DNA of 57,108 nucleotides from JAJDNW01 sp039714495 (GTDB lineage: Bacteria; Desulfobacterota; Desulfobacteria; Desulfobacterales; B30-G6): contig JBDLJD010000005.1 of assembly GCA_039714495.1 (NCBI GenBank), positions 1 to 57,108 of the forward strand. Direction: 5' to 3'. The notes beneath the pieces are model-generated. The model searched no databases, was not told the DNA's origin, and saw nothing but the letters and a program-made list of their open reading frames with translations. Positions 8,212 to 16,570 of this stretch are shown piece by piece (position 1 is the first letter of the stretch; each line of letters begins with the position of its first letter). Made by a program: the position numbers and the translations under genes.

Positions 8212-10635
8212 TTAAAAAAGCATCTTTTCCCGTTTTGGATCGTATAGGGCGCGGTTGAGTTCACGTTTGGCAGGGTAGACCGTTTTGTAGGACTCGATTT
8301 CAAAGCCGTCGGTCACATCCGCCATATCAGTGGGCAGATACCCGTAGCAGATATTCCTGCCGATGGTGTGTCCGTAGCCTGAACTGGAGGTCACCCCGAC
8401 AACCTTGCCGTTGTTGAGAATGGGGGCACTGCCCTGTAGCATCAGGGGGGCTCCCACATCGATGGTAAAGGTACACAGCTTCCAAACTGCCCCCCCGGTC
8501 TTGATTTCGGCAAGGGCTGCCCGGCCGATAAAGTCTTCCTTTTTCAGGTCCACGCAGAACCCTATGCCGGCATCATAGGGCGTATATTCCGGTGTCAGTT
8601 CCGAACCCCAGTCCGAATAGCCTTTTTCCAGGCGAGTGGAGGCGATGACACGATACCCGGCATTGGCGATACTAAGGTCCTGTCCGCTTTCCCAGAGGGT
8701 TTCGTAAACATGGCCGGCAAACTCTGACGGGATGTACAGTTCATACCCTAGTTCGCCCACATATGTGACCCGGAAGGCCATGACCGGTGCATATCCTACC
8801 GTCATGTTTTTCAGCGTTCCGAAGGCAAAGGCATCGTTGCCCATGTCTTCCCGGGTATTACGCTGTAAAAGTTCCCGGGATTTGGGCCCGATGACGTTGA
8901 TCACCGCATAGGCGGAGGTAACATCCTTGAAACTGACCGATCCGTCGGTGGGCATATGATTTCTTATCCACCAGTCTGCCCGCAAACCGAATGCGGTTCC
9001 CACAACGATAAAAAACCGGTCATCAGCCACTCTTCCAACGGTCATATCGCACTCGATGGTGCCCCTTTCGTTGCACATCTGCGTATAGATCACCTTGCCC
9101 ACGGGCTGGTCGATCTGGTTGGCGCACAAGCGGTTCATGCACGCCAGTGCACCCGGCCCCTCCACCTCGAATTTGCAGAAGGATGACTGGTCGATGAGCA
9201 CCACGTTTTCACGGGCGTTTTTATGTTCGGCAGCCACCTGGGCAAACCAGTTGGGCACCTTGAATGTATGCTCGTCCTTGGGTTCCGCGCCATCAAGGGC
9301 AAACCAGTTGGCACGCTCCCATCCGTACTTGGCTCCATACACGGCACCCTTTTCCTTGAGTAGATAGTAAAGTGGGCTGCGCCTGACGCCCCGCGCGGAG
9401 TCGTGCTCCTCAGATGGCCAATGGATGGTGTAGTGCTTGCCGTACAGCTCCCGGGTGCGCTCCACGTTGTAGGCGCGGCTTTTGTGGTAGGGGCCAAACC
9501 GCCGGATGTCCAGCGGCCAGATATCCAGGCTCGGCTCTCCCTCGATGATCCATTCGGCCATCATCTTTCCGGCACCACCGCCGGCGGCGATGCCAAAAGC
9601 GTTGAAACCGGCAGCCACAAAACAGTTGTCCAGTTCCGGCGCCGGCCCCATGATGGCATCGCCGTCAGGCGTAAAAGCCTCCGGGCCGTTGACCAGGCGC
9701 GATATACCTGTCTCGGCCAGGCACGGGGTACGCTGCATAGCCGGTTCGGACAGCGACTCGAAGTGTTCGAAATCCGGATCCAGCAGTTGGGAGATAAAAC
9801 CGTTGTCAACGCCGTCGATGGACCACGGAATGCCGTTACGTTCGTAGCCACCCATGACCATTCCACCGACCTCTTCCTTATAGTAGAGCAGGTTGTCTTT
9901 GTCCCGGATGGTGGGCAGATCCGGCGGCAACCCCTCGATCACGTCGCTGACGAGAAACTGGTGCTGGAACGGCACCAGGGGAATGTTCACCCCCAGCATC
10001 TGGCCGACCTGCCACCCCCACATGCCGGTGCAGTTGACCACGATTTCACAGCGAATATCGCCCTTGTCGGTCTTAACTGCCGTCACACGTTTTTTATCAA
10101 ATTCAAAACCCGTGACCAACGTGCGTTCGTAAATCTCGCACCCCCTGTTCCGAGCGCCCTTGGCCATGGCCTGGGTAATGCCTGCCGGATCTGCCTGCCC
10201 GTCAGTGGGCATAAAGGCGGCACCCACCAGATCATCGATGGCCATAACCGGAAACAGGTCTTTTGCCTCAGACGGCGTGATCATATTCATTTCGAGGCCG
10301 AAACTGCGCGCGGTGGTGGCGCCTTTTTTCAACTCGAACATACGTTCCGGGGTTTTGGCAAGATGCAGGCAGCCCGTCATCTTCCAGCCGGTGGTAAGTC
10401 CGGTTTCTTTCTCAAGCGTATCATAAAGACTGACGCTGTACTGGAGCATGCGGGTGATGTTGCGCTCGGCCCTCAATTGTCCCACCAGTCCTGCAGCGTG
10501 CCATGTGGATCCGGAAGTCAGTTCTCCCTTTTCAACGATAACCACATCTTTCCATCCCATTTTCGTAAGATGATAGGCTGTACTGCATCCGACAATTCCC
10601 CCTCCGATAATGACGACCTGTGCACTGTCTTTCAT
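8212..10635 (-). CDS. Dimethylglycine/sarcosine dehydrogenase-like flavoprotein with GcvT domain, 807 aa
   Basis: The N-terminal half is a DAO-type FAD domain with VVIIGGGIVGCSTAYHL (residues 7-23). The motif SGSTWHAAGL has His46 at the position that carries covalent FAD in dimethylglycine dehydrogenase. The C-terminal half is a folate-binding aminomethyltransferase (GcvT-like) domain with YVGELGYELYIPSE and EKGYSDWGSELTPEYTPYDAG. Such enzymes remove N-methyl groups from dimethylglycine or sarcosine, pass the C1 unit to tetrahydrofolate and reduce an electron-transfer flavoprotein. The etfA and etfB genes immediately upstream fit exactly. The ATG at 10635 follows a TAGGAG site. The length of about 807 is normal for the family. 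Substrate specificity among N-methylated glycines cannot be decided. Confidence 0.88.
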   Translation of the reverse strand: MKDSAQVVIIGGGIVGCSTAYHLTKMGWKDVVIVEKGELTSGSTWHAAGLVGQLRAERNITRMLQYSVSLYDTLEKETGLTTGWKMTGCLHLAKTPERMFELKKGATTARSFGLEMNMITPSEAKDLFPVMAIDDLVGAAFMPTDGQADPAGITQAMAKGARNRGCEIYERTLVTGFEFDKKRVTAVKTDKGDIRCEIVVNCTGMWGWQVGQMLGVNIPLVPFQHQFLVSDVIEGLPPDLPTIRDKDNLLYYKEEVGGMVMGGYERNGIPWSIDGVDNGFISQLLDPDFEHFESLSEPAMQRTPCLAETGISRLVNGPEAFTPDGDAIMGPAPELDNCFVAAGFNAFGIAAGGGAGKMMAEWIIEGEPSLDIWPLDIRRFGPYHKSRAYNVERTRELYGKHYTIHWPSEEHDSARGVRRSPLYYLLKEKGAVYGAKYGWERANWFALDGAEPKDEHTFKVPNWFAQVAAEHKNARENVVLIDQSSFCKFEVEGPGALACMNRLCANQIDQPVGKVIYTQMCNERGTIECDMTVGRVADDRFFIVVGTAFGLRADWWIRNHMPTDGSVSFKDVTSAYAVINVIGPKSRELLQRNTREDMGNDAFAFGTLKNMTVGYAPVMAFRVTYVGELGYELYIPSEFAGHVYETLWESGQDLSIANAGYRVIASTRLEKGYSDWGSELTPEYTPYDAGIGFCVDLKKEDFIGRAALAEIKTGGAVWKLCTFTIDVGAPLMLQGSAPILNNGKVVGVTSSSGYGHTIGRNICYGYLPTDMADVTDGFEIESYKTVYPAKRELNRALYDPKREKMLF

Positions 10636-10687
10636 CTTTGTTCTCCTAAATGAATTCTGTTATTTCGATGTATTATTTCCGCATTCA

Positions 10688-11617
10688 TCACCGCGCTTTG
10701 AGAGCATCGGTCAAAGCCGGCACCACCTCAAACAAATCCCCCTCAATCCCGTAGTCGCACTTGCCGAAGATGGGGGCATCTTTATCCGTGTTGATTCCCA
10801 CAATCACCTTGGAGGTTTTCATGCCTGCAAAATGCTGCACCGAGCCGGACAGACCGCATCCTATGTAAAGTTTTGGGCTCACTGTTTTTCCGGTCTGACC
10901 CACCTGCATGCTGTGCGGAGCGAATCCGGCATCCACGGTCGCACGCGAAGCTCCAACCGCAGCGCCCAGTTGCTCGGCACATTCCTCCAGAATTTTGAAA
11001 TTATCCGCCGAATCCATTGGCCGTCCACCTGTGATGATGATATCGGCCTCGGTGAGATCCTGCTTGCCGCTTTCGCCCTTTTTCACTTCAAGTACTTTCA
11101 GTCCATCATCGCCGGGAACATTGCCGGAGAAAACAACTTCCTCAGTTTCGGCAGGAGCCTCTTGGGCTTCAATCACGTTGGGTCGTAGTCCGCACACCAA
11201 CACATCCCCTTTCAAAACAATGGTGGCCGTCGTTTTACCGGAAAAATGGCTCTTCAGGACCGTACCCGTTTCCAGGTCTATTCCCGTGGCATCCAGCGCA
11301 AGCGGCGCCTCCAGTTCACACGCGCATCTGGCCAGCAAATCCCTCCCCTTGAAGCTTGAAAGTCCCAGCAGTGTACTCAGCTTGTATTCTCTGACCGCGT
11401 CAGCCATAACACTCGCGCGTTCTACTGGTCCATCCCCATTTAAGAATACCACCTTGTCCACACCGTAGCGCCCGAGTTCCTCACTGAGGTTTCGGCCGTC
11501 TTCGCTGAAGACAAATGCATAAACGGTTCCACCGGCTTTAGCGGCTGTCACCACTCCAAAGTTGGCGGGTTTCAAGCCGTTATGATCCGTTTCGATCCAT
11601 ACACCAATATTGGACAT
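10688..11617 (-). CDS. etfA: Electron transfer flavoprotein alpha subunit, 309 aa
   Basis: Alpha subunit of a soluble FAD/AMP heterodimer that takes electrons from flavin dehydrogenases. The C-terminal FAD-binding block is clear: IIITGGRPMDSADNFKILEECAEQLGAAVGASRATVDAGFAPHSMQVGQTGKTVSPKLYIGCGLSGSVQHFAGM, followed by INTDKDAPIFGKCDYGIEGD. The start at 11617 has a GGAG site. It lies 108 bp after etfB and 52 bp before the dehydrogenase-like gene. The likely job is to accept electrons from that enzyme; the onward acceptor (a quinone reductase or other enzyme) is not in the window. Confidence 0.95.
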   Translation of the reverse strand: MSNIGVWIETDHNGLKPANFGVVTAAKAGGTVYAFVFSEDGRNLSEELGRYGVDKVVFLNGDGPVERASVMADAVREYKLSTLLGLSSFKGRDLLARCACELEAPLALDATGIDLETGTVLKSHFSGKTTATIVLKGDVLVCGLRPNVIEAQEAPAETEEVVFSGNVPGDDGLKVLEVKKGESGKQDLTEADIIITGGRPMDSADNFKILEECAEQLGAAVGASRATVDAGFAPHSMQVGQTGKTVSPKLYIGCGLSGSVQHFAGMKTSKVIVGINTDKDAPIFGKCDYGIEGDLFEVVPALTDALKAR

Positions 11618-11725
11618 CTTTTTTTCTCCATGCTTTTTGAAAGGTTGGGTCGTCGAACGTTTTGATCCAACCTTGATCCGTAATCAATTTAGGTGATCCC
11701 TTTGCCAATTTTCAATGGCATCCTT

Positions 11726-12493
11726 CTACAGCACCTCGGCCTCAGTGGACAGGCGGTCGATCAGTTCTTTGACCATATCCTCCACCGAGCCCGACAGCAT
11801 GGTTGCCGCCCCTCGCTCGGGCAAGGCTAAAAGCTTTGCCACGGTGGCGGTGTCCGCCTGGTCAGCGATTCCCAAATCCGACAGGTTCATCTCCTGAATG
11901 GGCTTTTTCTTGGCCTTGAGGATGTCCGGCAGTTTCGGATACCTCGGCTCGTTCAGGCCTTTGGTGGCCCCGAGCACACACGGCATGCTCAGCTCTAGTA
12001 CTTCACGATCTCCTGCGCCAACTTCGTGTTCCACAACGACACGCCCTTCCTCAAGAGTGAGCGACACCACCTCATTGGCCACCGGCACTTTCATCGTCTT
12101 GGCCAGGCGGTAATGCGTCTGCATCCCCTCGGTATCCACCGACTGTTTGCCCATGAAAATGAGATCCGCGCCGCCGTCTTTTTCAATGGCCGTCGCAAGC
12201 GCCTGGGCCGTTTTCCCGCTGTCGAGAAACACGGTACCGGCCGTTACCAATATTCCCCTGTCCGCTCCAACGGCCAGGGCACTGCGCAGGGTGGCCACCG
12301 ACTCCTTCCCTCCCACGGTTATAGCCACCACCTCGCCTCCGAGAGCCTGCTTCTGCTGGACGGCCTCTTCCAAGGCGTATTCGTCATAGGGGTTCATGAC
12401 GAACTTCACGGTCTTGTCGTAATCAGCATCCCCCATAACCTTTATGGAGGCTGCCGTGTCCGGTACATGCTTGACACACACGTAGAACTTCAT
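11726..12493 (-). CDS. etfB: Electron transfer flavoprotein beta subunit, 255 aa, ending in UAG
   Basis: Beta subunit partner of the neighbouring etfA product. It begins MKFYVCVKHVPDTAA and contains NPYDEYALEEAVQQK, the AMP-site region VDTEGMQTHYRLAKTMKVPVANEV and the signature-like stretch ending MPCVLGATKGLNEPRYPKLPDILKAKKKP. An AAGGAAG site precedes the ATG. The stop codon is UAG; because the adjacent mttB reads a UAG as sense, this is notable. Read-through would add 13 residues before UGA at 11684-11686. The visible C-terminus already looks like a normal family end, so termination is expected. Confidence 0.95.
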   Translation of the reverse strand: MKFYVCVKHVPDTAASIKVMGDADYDKTVKFVMNPYDEYALEEAVQQKQALGGEVVAITVGGKESVATLRSALAVGADRGILVTAGTVFLDSGKTAQALATAIEKDGGADLIFMGKQSVDTEGMQTHYRLAKTMKVPVANEVVSLTLEEGRVVVEHEVGAGDREVLELSMPCVLGATKGLNEPRYPKLPDILKAKKKPIQEMNLSDLGIADQADTATVAKLLALPERGAATMLSGSVEDMVKELIDRLSTEAEVL

Positions 12494-12563
12494 AATGACT
12501 TCCTTCCAATTTCCAAAACCAGGATGGAGAAAATTCCAATCCTATCTATAACCATGCCTTTCT

Positions 12564-14081
12564 TCAGGCATCCTTTACCAGGCCTGCCGGATCGAAATCG
12601 GGATTTTTGGGTTCAACCCCCCACTCCTTTTCTACTTCAGCCACAAACCTTCTCAAGTCGTCGGCTACGGAGTCGGGTAGCGGCGTCGGTTGATGGTTGA
12701 CCAGGATGTCTTTTACTTTTTCATTGGCCAAATCATAGGGGTCTGGTTTCCCTGCATTTTCCCAGGTGGTTCGATTCATGCGTTGAAAAAATTTTGGCCT
12801 GCTTTGGTCCCGCATCAGTTCCACGGTCAAGGGTGACATCAGAAAACTGGCCTTGTAACCGCCTTCCTTGACCTCGTCCACAGATAGCGTTCGATCACTG
12901 ACTTCAACCCCCCTGAGGAAGTACATGATCATATCGATGATGTCGCTATCCAATAACAGCTGGGGGAAATCCACAACCATGCCACACTCTAACATTCCTG
13001 CTCCATAAAGGACATTGTTCCCTGACATTGCCGCAATGAGAGCCGTTAAAGTTTTTTCGTGGCCTGCCTGTGCGCCGCCGGCTATATTGGTATCCGTCTA
13101 CGTTCCGCCACTCCAGGAAGGTATGCCGTAAAATCGGGCCATCTGGGCGTTCATAGCGGCAAACAGCGCCATTTCCGGCGTTCCGACGGCAGCCTCGGCA
13201 CTCTTGAGATCCATCGAAGTCGTCGAGCTGCTATAAATCACAGGAGCCCCGGGACGCACAGCCTGGTTCATCACGACACAGGCCAGGAACTCCGCATTTT
13301 GAACAGCCTCTGTGCCTGCCAGGGTGATCGGACTGGTGGCGCCGGCCAGCGCCATGGTCGTGAAACGCACCGGAATGCTGAACTCGGCAGCTTTCATGCC
13401 GATTTCGCAGCAGTGTTTGACCAGACGGAGGGGCGTTACCGGACAGGTAGAAGCGACCAGCAGGGGATTGTCCACCAGGGTGTCTTCCCCGCCGGCAATG
13501 ATGGCCGACATCTGATAGATTTTTTCCAAACACTTGCCGTCGCCGGGTCCTAAGCTCACCGGTTTATCCGTGTTATTCACTATGGCTTCATAGTTATGGA
13601 GAGTATAGGCCGTTGGATCGACATCCAGTGAAGAAACAGGCCGGTGACAAACACCATAGGCATCCAGTGCATCCATTAATCTTGTGCCGGCAGCCAGGTC
13701 CCTTTTGGTCGAGTCTCTGATTTCGCCGGTATTGATATCCACTACGCTGACCCCTTCGCCAAATGAGGTGAAGGTCACCCTTTTGCCTTCCATGATATAG
13801 CTTTTTTCAGGGTTGCGTGCTCCCAGAGTGATTCTGGACGGCGCCGTTCTTATGGCCTTCTCTACAAGATAGTGAGGGATTTTGACGATTCGCTTGTTTT
13901 TATCCACCCGGCAGCCGATGGAATGGAAGAGATCGATGGCATCATCATCTTCCACATAAACACCGGTTTTTTCCAGTATCTCAAGGCTGGCAAAGTGGAT
14001 ATCGGCAATCTCGTCATCGGACAATACTTTGAAATCAACTCCTTTGATTTGAAGTTTGCCGCTGCATATGGCACGATTCAT
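12564..14081 (-). CDS. mttB: Trimethylamine:corrinoid methyltransferase with in-frame UAG (pyrrolysine), 505 aa
   Basis: MttB transfers a methyl group from trimethylamine to a corrinoid protein. The reading frame runs from ATG 14081 (behind an AGGAGG site) for 327 codons to ...YGIPSWSGGT, then meets TAG at 13098-13100. It continues in the same frame as TDTNIAGGAQAGHEKTLTAL... to TGA at 12564. The 177 residues after the UAG are clear MttB family sequence (AGHEKTL, LYGAGMLECGMVVDFPQLLLDSDI), including the 23 codons before the next Met, so this is not a true gene end. The UAG is residue 328 of 505, the place where archaeal MttB (about 495 aa) carries pyrrolysine. No frameshift is needed. No pylT, pylS or pylBCD and no cognate corrinoid protein are in the window. 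Many MttB relatives without pyrrolysine act on glycine betaine; retained UAG favours trimethylamine. Confidence 0.92.
13098..13100 (-). other. In-frame amber codon, predicted pyrrolysine (residue 328 of mttB)
   Basis: On the minus strand these bases read TAG, flanked by codons for SGGT and TDTN in one uninterrupted frame. Family-level conservation continues on both sides. Pyrrolysine insertion at such codons is established for the MttB, MtbB and MtmB methylamine methyltransferases. Confidence 0.9.
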
Positions 14082-14158
14082 TTTTTCCTCCTTTTATATG
14101 GGTGAATGGCAACGATTGCATTTGTTTTCGATGAACCGCATGCATCGATGTACTTTTA

Positions 14159-14944
14159 TCAGGCGATGTCAACCCGAACCCGCAGTGAATCGAGTTCATT
14201 CTGGAAATCGGCCGGAAGCTTGCGATTGGTGATCAGTACGTCGATCTGCTTGAGCGGCACGACGGACATCGGGGCAATCAAGCCTAATTTGGTATGGTTG
14301 GCCAACATGATCACCTGGCCCCTCGTGTATTTGATCATGTTGCGCTCGATGATCGATATTTCAAGATCAGGGGTGGTAACCCCGGTATTGATGCTCAACG
14401 CATCGGCGCCCAATATCACCTTGGTCGCATTGACCTGACGGATCATCTCCATGGTAAGCGGGCCTGCCACTGCATTGGACATGGAATTGTAGGTTCCAGG
14501 AAGGAAAATGATTTCAGCTGTGGTAGCGCCGTTGGCTTCAGATCCAACCCCGTGATTGTTAGTAAAAATTGTGCAGGGAAGCCCTGGTTCAATGTATCTG
14601 AGGGTTAACGCAGTGGTAGTACCCTCACCCAGGAAAACCACGTCATGGGGCTCGATCATGGTAGCGGCTTCTCGGGCGATCTGTTTTTTTTCCTCCAAAT
14701 TCTCCTTGATACTGCTCTTATAGTGGAATTTCCCGGCAACCCGTTCCTGCTTGAACACCGCTCCACCGTGGATCCTCTCGGCCAATCCCTGTTGCTCCAG
14801 CACATCAAAGTCGCGCCGGATCGTCATTTCTGAAACCTTGAACATTTCACTGAGAGATGAGCTGCGGGCAGTGAATTCACTGGTAAGAATGTCAAGTATG
14901 TGCTTCCTCCGCTCGGCTGGAAGCAAGGATTCTGGGTTTTTCAT
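14159..14944 (-). CDS. DeoR-family transcriptional regulator, 261 aa
   Basis: The N-terminal DeoR helix-turn-helix is typical: ERRKHILDIL, then SSSLSEMFKVSEMTIRRDFDVLEQQGLAERIHGGAV. The C-terminal DeoRC sensor has VFLGEGTTTALTLRYIEP, TNNHGV, IFLPGTYNSMSNAVAGP and the LGADAL...GVTTPDLE stretch. DeoR regulators usually respond to phosphorylated sugars or related metabolites. The start ATG at 14944 has a GGAG site. It lies 77 bp upstream of mttB on the same strand and is divergent from the betaine transporter across a 556-bp gap. It is a candidate regulator of mttB-etf-dehydrogenase, the transporter, or both (inference from position). Confidence 0.88.
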   Translation of the reverse strand: MKNPESLLPAERRKHILDILTSEFTARSSSLSEMFKVSEMTIRRDFDVLEQQGLAERIHGGAVFKQERVAGKFHYKSSIKENLEEKKQIAREAATMIEPHDVVFLGEGTTTALTLRYIEPGLPCTIFTNNHGVGSEANGATTAEIIFLPGTYNSMSNAVAGPLTMEMIRQVNATKVILGADALSINTGVTTPDLEISIIERNMIKYTRGQVIMLANHTKLGLIAPMSVVPLKQIDVLITNRKLPADFQNELDSLRVRVDIA

Positions 14945-15152
14945 CAGGACTCCATGAGAAAGCTTGGACTATTGATCAACCACTTAATAAATGTTGCTTT
15001 ATGATGTCAAGTGTTTATTTATAAATCTATTAGCTAAAGCTTTTTCTCCTTAGAGGTTCCCGATATGAAGATTAAGGCCCTGCGGGAATTAATGTATTAT
15101 TGTTAAAATAATGTATTTTATCTGATGCTTACTATATTTTCAAAATTTGTTG

Positions 15153-15182
15153 TTGACATCCCACACGCTCTAAATATATAGA
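15153..15182 (+). promoter_or_regulatory. Predicted sigma70-type promoter of the betaine transporter operon
   Basis: A perfect -35 hexamer, TTGACA (15153-15158), is followed after 18 bp by TATAGA (15177-15182); TATATA at 16-bp spacing is an alternative. It is the best promoter-like match in the 14945-15500 gap and faces the binding-protein gene. Transcription would begin near 15190. Confidence 0.55.
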
Positions 15183-15190
15183 ATACCAGG

Positions 15191-15209
15191 AAATGAATTC
15201 AATTCATTT
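15191..15209. promoter_or_regulatory. Operator-like palindrome at the predicted transcription start
   Basis: AAATGAATT-C-AATTCATTT, with 9-bp perfect arms, overlaps the expected transcription start of the promoter at 15153-15182. That is a typical place for repressor binding. The adjacent DeoR product is a candidate; this is inference. Confidence 0.5.
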
Positions 15210-15500
15210 TCCACCAAAAACTAACGGCCAAATGGAAAAAATGCCAAAATGGTTCCCTTTGTGGTTTCATCCTGAAACAATGTTGGTAAACACCCGTTAA
15301 GGAATGGAAGATACACTGTAATCAGGTGGATCGGCTGATTCAAAAGACACCAAAAGCTCAAAAAATCATGATTTTCATGTTATTTGTATAAATATATCAT
15401 GCTTTAAAAGTTAAATAACTGTTTGGAAAACATGCAATCATACGTCGTTTAAGGTTTGGGATAGTTCTAACAACAACGAATTATTGAAAGGGGACGAATT
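15210..15500 (+). other. Long untranslated leader with several small stem-loops
   Basis: This is the rest of the only gene-free stretch longer than 300 bases (14945-15500). No credible ORF or tRNA was seen. It contains the stem-loops GTTTCA-N3-TGAAAC (15264-15278) and AATCAG-N9-CTGATT (15320-15340), and the palindrome AAAATCATGATTTT (15362-15375). It ends in a GAAAGGGG ribosome binding site before the binding-protein ATG. I do not recognise a known riboswitch. If the upstream promoter is used, the leader is about 300 nt long. Confidence 0.35.
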
Positions 15501-16490
15501 ATGAAAAAGCTGATTGGAACACCGATGTTTTACACGTTCAAAAGTGCAACGATTGTGATGATCCTTGTGGCGGCTATGCTTATTGCGGTCTCGGCCTTTG
15601 CGGAAGATCCAAAATCGAAAGATCCCATAAAGCTAACGATCCACGACTGGACAGGTCAATATATCACGACGCACATGATGGGCCGAGTGCTCGAGGAGAT
15701 GGGCTATAAAGTGAAATACGTACAGGCCGACTATATCGCTCAATTTGCAGGGCTTGAATCCGGCGACCTCGATGTCGCAATGGAAATGTGGGAAACCACC
15801 GGGAAGCAAGCCATGGAGGCGAGTCTTAAAACCGGAAAAACTGTCGATCTGGGCGAGACCGGCATGGTTGCAATCGAGGAGTGGTGGTATCCTATCTACA
15901 TGAAGGAAAAATGCCCCGGTCTTCCAGACTGGAAAGCGCTCAACAAATGTGCTAAAGAATTTGCCGCTCCTGAAACTCACCCCAAAGGTCGGTATCTTGG
16001 CGGGCCTGTAACCTGGGCTGGATTTGACGATGAACGCGTCGAGGCGCTCGGATTAGATTTTGAAGTTGTGCACGCGGGTACCGATGCAGCACTTTTTGCA
16101 GAATTGAAATCCGCGTATGAGCGCAAAGCGCCCTTCCTGGGTTGGATTTACACGCCCCATTGGGCACCGATCAAATACAAGGGCGAATTTGTCGAGTTTC
16201 CGCGTTACACCGAGGAATGTTATAACGATCCAAAGTGGGGAAGTAATCCTGAACTTGCGTATGACTGCGGTAAACCACGTGGCTGGATTAAGAAAGTTGG
16301 CTGGAAAGGCGGCGAGAAAAAATGGCCATGTGCTTATGAAGCGATTCGGAAGTTTCAGGTGGACAACGCTACGATGGGCAACATGGTCGGCGAGGTTGAC
16401 CTTAAAGGCCGTCCGGTTGATGAGGTCGTGGAAGAGTGGGTGTCGAATAACAAAGACACCTGGAAGAAGTGGGCCACCTGTGATAAGTAG
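15501..16490 (+). CDS. Glycine betaine ABC transporter substrate-binding protein, 329 aa
   Basis: Periplasmic binding protein of the ProX/OpuAC type. A Sec signal peptide (about residues 1-34, hydrophobic IVMILVAAMLIAVSAFA) precedes the mature domain. That domain begins IKLTIHDWTGQYITTHMMGRVLEEMGYKVKYV and contains ESGDLDVAMEMWETTG, the usual quaternary-amine-binding fold with many Trp residues available for the cation box. The length is normal. The AAAGGGG site precedes the ATG. The stop is UAG. It is the first gene of a three-gene transporter operon divergent from the DeoR/mttB side. The likely ligand is glycine betaine or a related methylated amine; osmoprotection and catabolic uptake both remain possible. 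Confidence 0.88.
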   Translation: MKKLIGTPMFYTFKSATIVMILVAAMLIAVSAFAEDPKSKDPIKLTIHDWTGQYITTHMMGRVLEEMGYKVKYVQADYIAQFAGLESGDLDVAMEMWETTGKQAMEASLKTGKTVDLGETGMVAIEEWWYPIYMKEKCPGLPDWKALNKCAKEFAAPETHPKGRYLGGPVTWAGFDDERVEALGLDFEVVHAGTDAALFAELKSAYERKAPFLGWIYTPHWAPIKYKGEFVEFPRYTEECYNDPKWGSNPELAYDCGKPRGWIKKVGWKGGEKKWPCAYEAIRKFQVDNATMGNMVGEVDLKGRPVDEVVEEWVSNNKDTWKKWATCDK

Positions 16491-16513
16491 GATTTGAAAC
16501 TGAAAAACAGCGT

Positions 16514-16538
16514 GCCGGGCAGGTCACATCTGCCCGGC
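16514..16538 (+). other. Intercistronic stem-loop after the binding-protein gene
   Basis: The 8-bp stem GCCGGGCA/TGCCCGGC with a 9-nt loop lies in the 80-bp gap between the binding protein and ATPase genes. There is no T-run after it. Such hairpins often stabilise the upstream mRNA, giving excess binding protein over the membrane parts. Confidence 0.5.
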
Positions 16539-16570
16539 TATACCCTCCTGGCAATATTTTAGAGTGAATA

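Noticed and set aside
9403..10653. 416-residue open frame on the plus strand
   Set aside because: It lies antisense to the well-supported dimethylglycine dehydrogenase-like gene, has no recognisable domain and reflects codon bias.
12564..14081. Two separate genes or a pseudogene at mttB
   Set aside because: The two halves are in the same frame, separated only by one TAG, and the 23 codons between the TAG and the next Met already match the family. No frameshift or other stop is present.
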